DNA from: Allium sativum
Taxonomy: Eukaryota; Streptophyta; Magnoliopsida; Asparagales; Amaryllidaceae
Direction: 5' to 3'
DNA length: 64,000 nt
Assembly: GCA_030737875.1 (NCBI GenBank)
Contig: CM060926.1
Location: 318,468,922-318,532,921 of the forward strand
Positions 24,392 to 35,291 of this stretch are shown in pieces. Position 1 is the stretch's first letter. Every line of letters begins with the position of its first letter. A program made the position numbers and the translations under genes. The notes under the pieces are model-generated. The model saw nothing but the letters and a program-made list of their open reading frames with translations, was not told where the DNA came from and made no database searches.

Positions 24392-24672
24392 GACTTGAAA
24401 TCATACTTTTAATCACCGATTCTTGCTCTGATTTCTGATCTTACTTTCTAAATACTCTTGCATTCTAAAAAGCTCCCAAATTCAAGTTACTTATTGAATC
24501 CTTGATAATATTTATCATATTTTGATTCAACAAGCAACTAACTTCCTTCAAATCTTCGCATTCAATTCATATACTTGAGGATAAGATTATAGGAAGGGTG
24601 TACTCAATCGTTGACAAATCAGTGTTGAAAGAAGAACACAATCAGAAGTCAAACTCTTGTAATTTCCTGTGT

Positions 24673-24758
24673 GGGTAAGCTTGTAGCCCGTGAAATCAAG
24701 TGGGTAAGCTTGTAGCCCGTGAAATCAAGTGGGTAAACTTGTAGCCCGTAAATCAAGT
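24673..24758 (+). repeat. 29-bp triple repeat in E LTR 1
   Basis: Three units of GGGTAAGCTTGTAGCCCGTG plus AAATCAAGT, the third slightly degraded. Counterparts are at 29850-29934 and 32390-32476, each with different point changes. Direct contiguous repeats without spacers rule out a CRISPR array. Confidence 0.9.
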
Positions 24759-25042
24759 AGTGTTGTGAACCTGTTCCTACAGGTGAAGAGAGGGTGTTGT
24801 TTAGTGAAAAGCCGAAGAGGAGCTTCGGGACTGGACGTAGGACTGGAGGTCCGAACCAGTATAAAAATCCTGGTGTCGTTACTCTAGTTTACTTACTTTA
24901 CTGCATTTATAATTATTTGTGATATATATATTGTTCGCGAATATTTATTCGCATAACTATTGAATAGCTTAAGTTATCACATACATTCCGCATAGCCATA
25001 TTATAGATCCTGCACAAGTCGTACACACTCGGACTTTTCAAT

Positions 25043-25054
25043 TGGTATCAGAGC
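25043..25054 (+). promoter_or_regulatory. Primer-binding site of E interior 1
   Basis: TGGTATCAGAGC two bases after LTR 1, complementary to initiator Met-tRNA. Confidence 0.95.
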
Positions 25055-25091
25055 GAGGTGTTCTAGAGATCGTAACAACATCCTAGAACAA

Positions 25092-26141
25092 ATGGCAATA
25101 AAGAAATCTAGTCAAGGCATTAGAAAATGGAAGAGCAACAAAGCGGAATCAGGAGAGCAAGGAAACAAATGTCTGATGGCAAAAGTAAGATCACAATTGG
25201 TATGTACAGATTCTTTATATAAAGATCTTTTGGTAAACCATGAGAAACTATTGAAAGAATTTAAAACTTTGAGCAAACTCAATACTGTCATTATAGCTAA
25301 GTCAAAAATTTGCGAGCAAGAAAATTCTAAATTAAAAGAATATAACAATGTTCTTTAAAAGGAAATCGATCTTTTGCAAAATAGAAATAAATCTTTAGAA
25401 GATTCTTTAAATAATTCTAGTTCTTTAATTTCGTCTCTTGAAAAAGAGAATGGAGCTTTAACTGAAAAGAATTTAGAACTATCTAAAGAATGTCAGTTTT
25501 TAAAGGCGAATAATAATATTTTGCAAAATGAAATTTCTGACTCAAAAGAAAATTTTGAAAAGTTACAATCTTCTTTAGATAATTCAGAATATCAAATTTT
25601 AGGTCCCAAAACTGAGAATGGTACTTTAAAAAGGAAAAATTCTGAATTAAATAAGGAAATTGATGATTTAAAGAATAACAAAATTGCTTTTGAAAATGTC
25701 AATAGCGACTTTGGAAATAAATTTGATAAATGTGTAAATAAGTTCGCAAAATTTAATAAAGGTCAAAATGATTTAAATATGATTTTATCTAGATCTCGAC
25801 CTTTACATGACAAAAGTGGTTTAGGATATAGTAAAACTAATCTTAGAAATAGTACTAGATATGCTTTCATGTACAATAAAATTATTACTGCTAGTACTAA
25901 TACTCATCCTAGATCCAATTATTATAGAAATTCGAATACTTCTATGACTAGTGATCTGTATAATAGATCTAGAAGTATGAAAAGGAATATCAATAGAGAT
26001 TACTTAAGTATTTGGGTTCCTGTAAGTTGGTAAAACAAAGAAAAATATATTGATGATTATTTTGATTTAGTAGTTAATAATGAAAATTTTATCTTTAAAG
26101 GTTCCATTAAACCCTCTTGGGTATGTTTACCTTCCATCTAA
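25092..26141 (+). pseudogene. Broken copia gag linker fragment, copy 1
   Basis: One frame runs from an ATG at 25092 to a stop at 26139-26141, with internal stops at 25356-25358 and 26031-26033. Near the start the residues NKCLMA recall the Asp/Glu-rich stretch that follows the zinc knuckle in plant copia gag. Then comes a long Leu/Glu/Asn/Lys coiled coil, then KFNKGQNDL and DKSGLGY, the copia gag linker signature. A nearby frame (+2, about 26130-26170) carries THGPKQSKWVPK, like the copia GPKxxWVPK motif just before protease. The capsid domain, zinc knuckle, protease, integrase and polymerase are all absent. It is unlikely to make a full protein now. The lineage (SIRE/Tork-like) is inferred from these motifs only. 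Confidence 0.75.
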
Positions 26142-26307
26142 CTCATGGACCCAAACAAAGCAAGTGGGTACCAAAACTATATTTGTTATATTTTTCTGCA
26201 GGTACACCACAACAAAGAGAAGGTTATTCGATATCTTCTAAAGGGAGCATATATACAGGGGGAGATAGCAATGGAGATTGTAAAACCAAGCAATGTTGTC
26301 ATCAATC

Positions 26308-26320
26308 AAAAAGGGGAGAA
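26308..26320 (+). promoter_or_regulatory. Polypurine tract of E interior 1
   Basis: AAAAAGGGGAGAA ends directly at the TGTTAAGTC start of LTR 2. Confidence 0.93.
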
Positions 26321-26926
26321 TGTTAAGTCAAAGGTTTCATAGCATATTCTGATTAATGACAACATAGAAATAGAAATCATTGACGAGCTGAATTCATATT
26401 TATCAAAGTGGAAATCAATGAAGATCATAGTGAAGATCAATGGAAATCATGACATGGAGCTAAGATTATATATATGTAGGTATGGAGTCGTGTTAGATTT
26501 GTGTTAAAATCTATCCTCAAAGTATACCATGAATGCGCAAAACAATTTAGAAATTGAAATTAGCTGGGGCTGAAATCTGTATATTTGAGGAATTGAAAAG
26601 TCACAGAAAAATCCCAAATGGTCCAGGCTTCGACCGGGAAAGTGTGCAGAGTGATATAGACTGTGGACCAAGGTCCTCCGGTCCACAGCCGGAAAACGGT
26701 CGACTGCCCAAAAGGACCTGTCGACCGGTCCTGTTGTCTTTTGTGCATAACGGCTATTTTTTCAAATTCCTGTCTACCTGTTAACTTCGACCTATCGACC
26801 TTTTTTCTTGCTGTAATTTTTTTGAAAGGATGCTTCTTTTTGTGAAGAGATTTCTATTCAATTTCAAGAGAAATGGACACAACTCTTTATAGAAACTCTT
26901 CATGAAGGAATGCAACTATTCTACAC

Positions 26927-26934
26927 TATAAATA
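26927..26934 (+). promoter_or_regulatory. TATA box of E LTR 2, now separated from its leader
   Basis: TATAAATA lies 25 bp upstream of the G insertion point, so G interrupts the predicted start of transcription of this middle LTR. Confidence 0.7.
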
Positions 26935-27386
26935 GACTTGAAATCATACTTTCAATCTTTGACGGCCCGCCCCGCACCAACCGACATTTACTCCAAAAGT
27001 GCGCTATACACATGTCCAGTTAGCACGGAACGGGTTGTTAGAAGGAAAAGGGAGAAGGAAGTGAACATACAAAGAACCTGTAGAATGTCTCACAGTGCAT
27101 AGAACAAAATATAATAATAACATACCTGACATAAAACAGGAGAGACAGTGCATAAGCTGAAAACCAGAACTAAACATCATAGCAGCGGAAATCGAAAATA
27201 CAGCTTATTACAACTTTTCAAACTGTCTCAAAGCAAAAGTAAGATAAAGGGGGTACGCTACTAATGCCCAAGTAGCGACCACCAACGACACAGGGAGAAT
27301 GTGTGTGTATATATATCATACGTGGAAGCCTCCTGCCCGCCTCCGAATCAGCTACACGCGCACCACCAACTAACTTGTCTCTAGTC

Positions 27387-27456
27387 TGCTCGTGTGAGCA
27401 CCCAGAGTAATAAGAGGAGACATAAAACACTGGGTCAGACATAAAGCCTGGTATGA
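27387..27456 (-). other. Candidate three-hairpin RNA module (G)
   Basis: In + coordinates: TGCTC (27387-27391) with GAGCA (27396-27400); CCCAG (27401-27405) with CTGGG (27430-27434); and CAGAC (27436-27440) with a GCCTG-type partner (27446-27450), one G-U pair. Arm sequences differ from other families but the stems are kept. Confidence 0.5.
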
Positions 27457-27708
27457 GCGATAAGCATCTAAAGTGAACAATAACAGGTAGACTAAAACAT
27501 ACCTGAACCTGGACCTGCAACCAAAGAGTTAGCACTACATACTGTACAACACTCTAAGGTGCCATATAAAGCAATGTATAGATATGGAGGTGGGGGAGGT
27601 GTGCATGTCATAATGATGGCAAACAATCAAACATAGCATCCATCCTCACATCTCTCACTCAGTGCGTAAAGCATACGATATTCACCACTTCGATCACCCA
27701 ACATACCT

Positions 27709-28016
27709 TGCTACGATCACTCTGCCCCATGAAGTCATAAATGGCTTCACTGCACTAATAACGTAGCCGCTAATTCCTCGCTATGTCCACTTGCCCCATG
27801 GAATTATTCACCCCATCTACGCTGGCTCATAGCCTTACCAATCCTTACTATGTCCACTTGCCCCATGGAGTTGTTCACCCCATCTGCGCTGGCTCATAGT
27901 CTTACTACGCATCACCTTGCCCCTCAGGTCATAATGACCCTACTACACTGATAACGTAGTCTTGCTACCATCACCTTGTCCCTCGGGTCATAATGACCCT
28001 ACTGCACTGATAAGTA
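27709..28016. repeat. Imperfect tandem repeats of about 55-67 bp in G
   Basis: Five degenerate units share CACTTGCCCCATGG-like or CACCTTGCCCCTC-like cores followed by a GATAACGTAG or GGCTCATAGTC ending. Units two and three, and four and five, are the closest pairs. Confidence 0.7.
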
Positions 28017-28186
28017 GCCATCATTCATTTTTAGTGGTGAATCGAAGTTATGAACGTCGATAACTCCTTAGCACACGTCCCGCAGCAAAGTCCAACCATG
28101 AAGTGAACTCATTGGTTCCCAACTGGATCCTGAGCTCTAACTTCCCATATCAGACTACCTTTGCATCTCGGGTTATTTGTCAATAC

Positions 28187-28570
28187 TGGGTCGGGTCGGG
28201 TTCCTCCTCAAGCCATCGGTTCGGGTTGGGTATCCTACATCGGTTCGGGTCGGTTCTCCTTCTGGTACGGTTCGGGTCGGGTATTTCTCCTCGGGTCGGT
28301 CGGGTGCTTCACTTCGGGTCGGGTCGGGTGCCACTTCCCCTCCAGTTCATGCTTCTGCTCCGATCCGCTTCCTCATCCTTTACGTGCTTCGATCCGATCC
28401 ATCCTCCACTATCCGCTCCGATCCTTACTCCCTAATCCGATCCGGTCCCAGTTCAGCTAGCGTGGCCTTCCTTTTTGCCAATTTCCTTGAGTGTCGGGTT
28501 CCGATCCGATCGGATTCCTTGCTCAGTTCAACATATCTGATCCGAGCCCCATATCCGATCCGATCCGAAA
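28187..28570. repeat. GGGTCGGGT and GATCC simple repeats in G
   Basis: A run of CGGGT/TCGGG pentamers (28187-28335) passes into CGATC/GATCC words (28355-28570). Frames open across it are Ser/Arg/Gly-rich artefacts in all three + frames. Confidence 0.85.
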
Positions 28571-30217
28571 CCTGCACTGTTTTCTGAAACTGTTCCAGCA
28601 AGTGTTTACGCCATTCGACGACGTTTTCGACCATTTTAACTATTGGAATCAATTCCAAAGCATTTCATACGGTCATAGCAACATGCATAATCAACCACAA
28701 ACATCGAAACATCAATATGATAGGTAGAAACGGATCAAACATACCCAAAATCCCATATTTCCCCTTAAGCATGTTTAGGTGAAACTAATGAGAGGATTAG
28801 CAAAACTTAACCAAATTAACCCAAATTCATATCAGAGGTCTAAAACATCATTTAGGAATTTATGAACATTTTTCCCGAATTTTATCATGTTTAAATTCGC
28901 TAATTAACACTAATCACCCCTAATTAGCCATAATTAGTGCAAATCACTCACCTTAGCCACAAATAAACTAAGATCTGAAATAAATCTCGGATTTGATATG
29001 AATCCCAATGCTAAACAGCAGCTCCAATGTTGCTTTGGTGTAGATCTTCCTTGATTAGAGGTTGCTAAGCTAAATCCTTGACCAAAAGGTGATTTGGAGG
29101 TGATTTAGAGGTTGGAGGCCATTCTTAGGGTTCCTTGGTGATAAGTGGAGGCTAGAAAACTGAAATGGAATGATTCTCCATCTCATTTCAGCCTTCCCAT
29201 AACCCTAATCCCGAAATGGGTTATGGACCTACTCACTAATCACCCGATTTGGCCGGGTTAAGCAGTTTTTCACCTTCCAAACCTTATTTCAGCCATATCT
29301 CCCAAACGGTAAATCTGTTTGGCTACTATGACCACTCTACGGAAAGGTAAACCATCAAACGAATCTAATGAAACTGGCTTCAGGTCAGAATTCCTTTCCA
29401 ATCAAAAGTTATGGCCAAAACAGTATCAACTAAGGGCAAAATGGTCATTTAAAAATCGACAAAAATCACGAACATGGGAAATGACTATAATGGATATTTC
29501 CCAAAGTTACATGACCATACGACTTCATACGGGAAAGAAATAAATATTCTACGATCCTCCGATGTGTAGAATGCGGGTCGTTACACAATCACCGATTCTT
29601 GCTCTGATTTCTGATCTTACTTTCTAAATACTCTTGCATTCTAAAAAGCTCCCAAATTCAAGTTACTTATTGAATCCTTAATAATATTTATCATATTTTG
29701 ATTCAACAAGCAACTAACTTCCTTCAAATCTTCGAATTCAATTCATATACTTGAGGATAAGATTATAGGAAGGGTGTACTCAATCGTTGACAAATCAGTG
29801 TTGAAAGAAGAACACAATCAGAAGTCAAACTCTTGTAATTGTCCTGTGTGGGTAAGCTTGTAGCCCGTGAAATCAAGTGGGTAAGCTTGTAGCCATGAAA
29901 TCAAGTGGGTAAACTTGTAGCCCGTAAATCAAATAGTGTTGTGAACTTGTTCCTCCGGGTGAAGAGAGGGTGTTGTTTAGTGAAAAGTCGAAGAGGAGCT
30001 TCGGGACTAGACGTAGGACTGGAGGTCCGAACCAGTGTAAATCCTGGTGTCGTTACTCTACTTTACTTTACTTTACTGCATTTATAATTATTTATGATAT
30101 ATATATTGTTTGCGAATATTTATTCGCATAACTATTGAATAGCTTAAGTTATCACATACATTCCGCATAGCCATATTATAGATCCTGCACAAGTCGTACA
30201 CACTCGGACTTTTCAAT

Positions 30218-30229
30218 TGGTATCAGAGC
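30218..30229 (+). promoter_or_regulatory. Primer-binding site of E interior 2
   Basis: TGGTATCAGAGC two bases after the end of LTR 2. Confidence 0.95.
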
Positions 30230-30266
30230 GAGGTGTTCTAGAGATCGTAACAACATCCTAGAACAA

Positions 30267-31315
30267 ATGGCAATAAAGAAATCTAGTCAAGGCATTAGAA
30301 AATGGAAGAGCAACAAAGCAGAATCAGGAGAGCAAGGAAACAAATGTCTCATGGCAGAAGTCAGATCACAATCGGTATGTTCAGATTCTTTATATAAAGA
30401 TCTTTTGTTAAACCATGAGAAATTATTGAAAGAATTTAAAATTTGATCAAACTCAATACTGTCATTATAGCTAAGTCAAAAATTTGCGAGCAAGAAAATT
30501 CGAAATTAAAAGAATATAACAATGTTCTTTAAAAGGAAATCGATCTTTTGCAAAATAGAAATAAATCTTTAGAAAATTCTTTAAATAATTCTAGTTCTTT
30601 AATTTCATCTCTTGAAAAAGAGAATGGAGCTTTAACTGAAAAGAATTTAGAACTATCTAAAGAATGTGAGTTTTTAAAGGTGAATAATAATATTTTGCAA
30701 AATGAAATTTCTGACTCAAAAGAAAATTTTGAAAAGTTACAATCTTCTTTAGATAATTCAGAATCTCAAATTTTAGGTCTCAAAACTGAGAATGGTACTT
30801 TAAAAAGGAAAAATTCTGAATTAAATAAGGAAATTGATGATTTAAAGAATAACAAAATTTCTTTTGAAAATGTCAATAACGACTTTGGAAATAAATTTGA
30901 TAAATGTGCAAATAAGTTCGCAAAATTTAATAAAGGTCAAAATGATTTAAATATGATTTTATCTAGATCTCGACCTTTACATGACAAAAGTGGTTTAGGA
31001 TATAATAAAACTAATCTTAGAAATAGTACTAGATATGCTTTCAGGTACAATAAAAATATTACTGCTAGTACTAATGCTCATCCTAGATCCAATTATTATA
31101 GAAATTCGAATACTTCTATGACTAGAGATCCGTATAATAGATCTAGAAGTATGAAAAGGAATATCAATAGATATTACTTAATTATTTGGGTTCCTGTAAG
31201 TTGCAAAAACAGAGAAAAATATATTGATGATTATTTTGGTTTAGTAGTTAATAATGAAAATTTTATCTTTAAAGGTTCCATTAAACCCTCTTGGGTATGG
31301 TTACCTTCCATCTAA
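30267..31315 (+). pseudogene. Broken copia gag linker fragment, copy 2
   Basis: Counterpart of 25092-26141. A one-base deletion near 30441 shifts the frame and brings a TGA at 30444-30446. The rest lies in another frame with a stop at 30530-30532, equivalent to copy 1's 25356-25358, so that stop predates the duplication. From 30533 to 31315 the frame is open for about 260 codons: coiled coil, KFNKGQNDL, DKSGLGY, then a Trp-rich end before the stop. Copy 1's second stop is absent here. It is probably not a working gene. Confidence 0.75.
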
Positions 31316-31481
31316 CTCATGGACCCAAACAAAGCAACTGGGTACCAAAACTATATATGTTATATTTTTCTGCAGGTATACCACAACAAAGAGAAGGTTA
31401 TTCGATATCTTCTAAAGGGAGCATATATACAGGGGGAGATAGCAATGGATATTGTAATACCAAGCCATGTTGTCATCAATC

Positions 31482-31494
31482 AGAAAGGGGAGAA
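31482..31494 (+). promoter_or_regulatory. Polypurine tract of E interior 2
   Basis: AGAAAGGGGAGAA directly before TGTTAAGTC of LTR 3. Confidence 0.93.
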
Positions 31495-32756
31495 TGTTAA
31501 GTCAAAGGTTTCATAGCATATTTTGATTAATGACAACATAGAAATAGAGATCATTGACGAGCTGAATTCATATTTATCAAAGTGGAAATCAATGAAGATC
31601 ATAGTGAAGATCAATGGAAATCATGACATGGAGCTAAGATTATATATATGTAGGTATGGAGTGTGTTAGATTTATGTTAAAATCTATCCTCAAAGTATAA
31701 CACGAATGCGCAAAACAATTTAGAAATTGAAATTAGCTGGGGCTGAAATCTGTATATTTGAGGAATTGAAAAGTCACAGAAAAAGCCCAAACTGTCCAGG
31801 CTTCGACCGGAAAAGAGTGCAGAGTGATATAGACTGTGGACCAAGGTCCTCCGGTCCACAGCCAGAAAACGGTCGACCGCCCAAAAGGACCTGTCGACCG
31901 GTGCTGTTGTCTTTTGTGCATAACGACTATTTTTTCAAATTCCTGTCTACCTGTTAATTTCGACCTGTCGACCTTTTTTCTTGCTGTAATTTTTCTGAAA
32001 GGATGCTTCTTTTTGTGAAGAGATTTCTATTCAATTTCAAGAGAAATGGACACAACTCTTTATAGAAACTCTTCATGAAGGAATGCAACTATTCTACACT
32101 ATAAATAGACTTGAAATCACACTTTCAATCACCGATTCTTGCTCTGATTTCTGATCTTACTTTCTAAATACTCTTGCATTCTAAAAAGCTCCCAAATTCA
32201 AGTTACTTATTGAATCCTTGATAATATTTATCATATTTTGATTCAACAAGCAACTAACTTCCTTCAAATCTTCGCATTCAATTCATATACTTGAGGATAA
32301 GATTATAGGAAGGGTGTACTCAATCGTTGACAAATCAGTGTTGAAAGAAGAACACAATCAGAAGTCAAACTCTTGTAATTGTCCTGTGTGGGTAAGCTTG
32401 TAGCCCGTGAAATCAAGTGGGTGAGCTTGTAGCCCGTGAAATCAAGTGGGTAAGCTTGTAGCCCGTGAAATCAAGTAGTGTTGTGAACCTATTCCTCCGG
32501 GTGAAGAGAGGGTGTTGTTTAGTGAAAAGCCGAAGAGGAGCTTTGGGACTGGACGTAGGACTGGAGGTCCGAACCAGTATAAAAATCCTGGTGTCGTTAC
32601 TCTACTTTACTTTACTTTACTGCATTTATAATTATTTGTGATATATATTGTTTGCGAATATTTATTTGCATAACTATTGAATATCTTAATTTATCACATA
32701 CATTCCACATATCCATATTATAGATCCTGCACAAGTTGGACACACTCGGATTTTCA
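31495..32756 (+). repeat. Element E LTR 3
   Basis: 1,262-bp LTR ending ...CGGATTTTCA, followed by TSD GTTTA (32757-32761). It contains a TATA box (32100-32107) and the 29-bp triple repeat (32390-32476). Confidence 0.95.
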
Positions 32757-33288
32757 GTTTAACTTATATTATGAAACCTCAAAATATTGATATAGGGTGC
32801 AAAATACTCCAAATAAAAAGTTGCATATTTAATTAATTAAAAATTACAGAAAAATTCTAAAAATTAAATTATATCTACGCCTCAAAAGAACCTTGTCCAA
32901 ATTCGAATCCAATATTTAAATATATTTAAATATCCGTTATGACCTATATACGATTTCACAGCGACTATTTCTAAATTTGATTTGGACATAACTTTTTATT
33001 CCCGCTAGGAAATCAGGATTTTTCACATTCGTTGAAAAGATATTTTCAAACTGATTAAAATATTTCTTGTTTCACTAAAATCCGATTTATTTTGAATCCT
33101 GTACATTCATTTGAAATTTGAAATCGAAATTTCAAACTACCGTGCCATTTTGAACTCGTTTTTGTTATATTATAAATTATACGTTTAAATATCGTTTTAT
33201 TAAATAAATTCCTATATATAATTTAAATAAAATATTTGAACCAATTTAAATATTCAGGATTCAACGGCTGAAAATCCAGGTCGTTACA
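32757..33288 (-). repeat. Element B 3' LTR, piece 4 of 4 (LTR 5' end)
   Basis: Resumes with GTTTA and runs to GGTCGTTACA at 33288; on the minus strand this is the LTR start TGTAACGACC. It contains the shared LTR-start module (about 32940-33150, minus strand). The ATTTAAATA at 32924-32932 is the empty site for element F. Confidence 0.93.
32940..33150 (-). other. Shared LTR-start module (B 3' LTR)
   Basis: On the minus strand: ATGGCACGGTAGTTTG, TGTACAGGATTC, TAGTGAAACAAG, ATCTTTTCAACGAATGTG, GTTATGTCCAAATC, AGAAATAGTCGCTGTG. Same order of landmarks as C and D. The copy in the other LTR of B is at about 42168-42390. Confidence 0.65.
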
Positions 33289-33302
33289 TTCCTTCCCCCT
33301 TA
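33289..33302 (-). promoter_or_regulatory. Polypurine tract and pol-tail remnant of B
   Basis: Minus strand AAGGGGGAAGGAA directly precedes the LTR start. Just upstream (33303-33331) the minus strand reads SNFKDEIILRG in one frame, resembling the end of pol in Ty3-type chromoviruses of the Tekay/Del lineage (recalled family feature, not searched). Confidence 0.75.
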
Positions 33303-33588
33303 AAATAATTTCGTCCTTGAAATTGCTATGGTAGAAAAAGATGCTACACTCCCTATTAACTAGGTCCAAAATTCCTTTTTGCTCAATTCTTAACTTCAGT
33401 TTAACTAGACCAATTTATTTTAATTAAAATATTAATTTATTCTTACTAACGAAAATTTCTGAAAATTCAGAAAATTTTCTAACACTTTAAATTCTGAAAA
33501 TTTTCGGCAGCATCCCCTCTGCATAACTCAATCGGTACAGTCACAACTCTCCTTTCTAGGCCTTCTCCAATCCAAAAGAAAATCAAAA

Positions 33589-33611
33589 AGCCAAGCGCCT
33601 TGCCCATAGGC
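33589..33611 (-). other. AGCC/GGCT-type hairpin (B)
   Basis: In + coordinates AGCC (33589-33592) and GCCT (33597-33600) pair with one mismatch, followed by a second short stem GCC/GGC around CATA. It corresponds to C 10856-10879. Confidence 0.4.
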
Positions 33612-34276
33612 TCATAAAATCATCAAACCCAAGTAATATTGTAAACACGTACCTTTTTGTCGGGCATAATTCTATCTCTTGCATTTGCTTCCATTCAATA
33701 TCTGCTCAGGATACATATATCCATTTCCAATTGGTTTCAAATCAATTCAACTCCCAACTTTTAACTTTCTTCACTAATCGACTTCTGATTATTTCACTTT
33801 CATTCTATCAAATTCAAATCTGGTTTCTATTTAAGTCAATCCACTTATCATACTTGAATCCAAATGGTTCAATCTCAATTAACAACACCTAATATATTTC
33901 AACTTGCTCATTCATAAGTCGAATTCATATTGATAATTCGAATCTCAACATTCCTCATTATTTAATTCCCTTCGGAATTATTTCTAATTCAACCTAATTT
34001 TATATAAGTCTTAACCTCGGTTAAATTTCAATTCATTTGATATATTTTACCATTCCAATCTATTCAACTTATACAAGTTAAATTTTAATTTCAGAATTCA
34101 AATTTCCGGGTTTTATTTCAAATTAGTATGAAATCATATATATTTATACACATATATTTATAATCAACTTAATTCAAAGCTTATGAATTTCTAAAACATC
34201 ATGTCCTTTCAAACAAATTTTTCATTCCCAAATCACTATGGTAGCAATCCGTCACTCAGAAACTTGAAAATGAATA

Positions 34277-34302
34277 CCGATAATGTCGCGACCCATTATC
34301 CG
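34277..34302 (-). other. Candidate leader hairpin (B)
   Basis: CCGATAATG (34277-34285) opposite CATTATCCG (34294-34302), eight of nine positions paired, loop 8 nt. Arm sequence differs from A, C and I but position and size match. Confidence 0.5.
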
Positions 34303-34889
34303 AATTATTTTCTCGCTACTGAAGTGATTTCAGTGCTTAATCGCTTTCAAAGTCCATTTGAAATCATTCTTACTCAAAATTCTTCAAAGTAATGTTATAT
34401 TACTTTCTAAAAAATACGTCAGAAAATATTTCCAAACAACCGAGATTTAAATTCCAATTCTGGTTTGGACTTAATCTTGGCTTATCTCTTTTGCATACAT
34501 TATCCGTATACAAATTATATAATCCTTTCAATATTTCACGATTCCATTTGATTGTAATAACAATCAACACATTCAATAATTTCAGAAAATTATCCCTTTT
34601 GTATCAAAATGTCTTTTTGGGCAAAATTATAACATTTACCCACTTTAAAACAATACTGTGTCAAATTGTCTGTTCGAGCGTTTAGAAACACCTATCGATA
34701 CAGTTGTACATTCTGTATCGACTAGAATTCATAAACCACTCAACAAACCAGCCAACACAATATAAAACAAATTTATATCAAATCTACAAATACGCGCTCA
34801 TACAAATACGCTCAAACTCAACCTAGGTTGTTACTAACCCCATCTCTATTGAGTTACGCCACAGAGCTAAGGTTATCACTCAACCTTCA

Positions 34890-34901
34890 GCTCTGATACC
34901 A
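34890..34901 (-). promoter_or_regulatory. Primer-binding site of B
   Basis: Minus strand TGGTATCAGAGC, two bases inside the 5' LTR; complementary to initiator Met-tRNA. Confidence 0.95.
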
Positions 34902-35291
34902 AATGAAACGACCCAAACTTCCGTGCCCTTTGAGTCGACTAATCATATCACACGTCCAACCCAAATTGCACAGAAAAACGAATCATTTTTAGAAAGAAGT
35001 TAGAGGATGAGAAATAGAAAGAAAGTAACATTAGAATAGAAGAAAACGAAGATCACAAACTCACAGCGGAACGAATAAAATATATTAGATAACATAAACT
35101 TTGAAACACAAACTAGTAACTTTGTATACATACCATCATTAGAACACAACAGTTATCTCTGGAACAGTTATAAACTCATGTTTCCAGATACAACATAGTC
35201 CACAGCAGAACATATAATAGTCTATAGCTAACTGGTGAAGCCTCCTACTCCGAGCTCCTACAAGTGGATCTGTAAAATCCCAACTACTAGA

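Larger units (their letters stand above)
23778..25040 (+). repeat. Element E LTR 1
   Basis: 1,263-bp LTR from TGTTAAGTCAAAGG to CTCGGACTTTTCA. It has a TATA box (24384-24391), a GTCGACC-rich patch (24150-24260) and a 29-bp triple repeat (24673-24758). It is near-identical to the other two LTRs. Short frames at 23961-24302 follow the LTR sequence on both strands and are not genes. Confidence 0.95.
26960..29585 (-). mobile_element. Element G: solo LTR, Ty3-like, minus strand
   Basis: A 2,626-bp LTR which on the minus strand runs from TGTAACGACCCGC to GGGCCGTCA. TSD CAATC lies at 26953-26957 and 29586-29590. The intact sequence is seen in LTR 3 (32126-32130). Two extra bases (TT, 26958-26959) separate the left TSD from the LTR. 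There is no interior, primer site or polypurine tract, so it is a solo LTR. It holds 65-bp imperfect repeats (27709-28016), GGGTCGGGT and GATCC runs (28187-28570) and a diverged hairpin module. No gene. Confidence 0.9.
26321..30215 (+). repeat. Element E LTR 2 (middle LTR), split by G
   Basis: LTR 2 occupies 26321-26957 and 29586-30215. The 2.6-kb gap between is element G. It is followed at once by a second primer-binding site, so this LTR served as 3' LTR to interior 1 and 5' LTR to interior 2. A TATA box is at 26927-26934 and the 29-bp triple repeat is at 29850-29934. Confidence 0.94.
23778..32756 (+). mobile_element. Element E: tandem copia-like array, LTR-interior-LTR-interior-LTR
   Basis: Three LTRs (23778-25040; 26321-30215 interrupted by G; 31495-32756) separated by two interiors of 1,280 and 1,279 bp. 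A single TSD, GTTTA (23773-23777, 32757-32761), bounds the whole array, and the empty site is at 40055-40059. Each interior has its own primer-binding site and polypurine tract. Such arrays arise by unequal recombination between LTRs, not by normal insertion. The interiors hold only a broken gag fragment, so E is non-autonomous. Confidence 0.95.
33289..34903 (-). mobile_element. Element B interior, non-coding
   Basis: 1,615 bp. From the minus-strand 5' end: primer-binding site, a leader close to that of I (34680-34890), hairpin 34277-34302, pre-polypurine block (33560-33690) and polypurine tract. Frames at 34201-34392 and 34392-34685 are on the + strand, opposite to the element, and look like nothing known. 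Confidence 0.85.

Noticed and set aside
24673..24758. CRISPR-like 29-bp repeats
   Set aside because: Units are contiguous, lack spacers, number only three and lie in a plant LTR.
28187..28335. Telomere-like GGGTCGGGT tract
   Set aside because: It is not the plant telomere unit (TTTAGGG) and is degenerate within an LTR.
28103..28587. Three overlapping + frames of 99-136 codons in G
   Set aside because: They lie over GGGTCGGGT and GATCC simple repeats, on the strand opposite to the element, with Ser/Arg/Gly-rich products.
34890..34901. tRNA gene fragment
   Set aside because: Only the 12-base primer match is present; no tRNA arms surround it.
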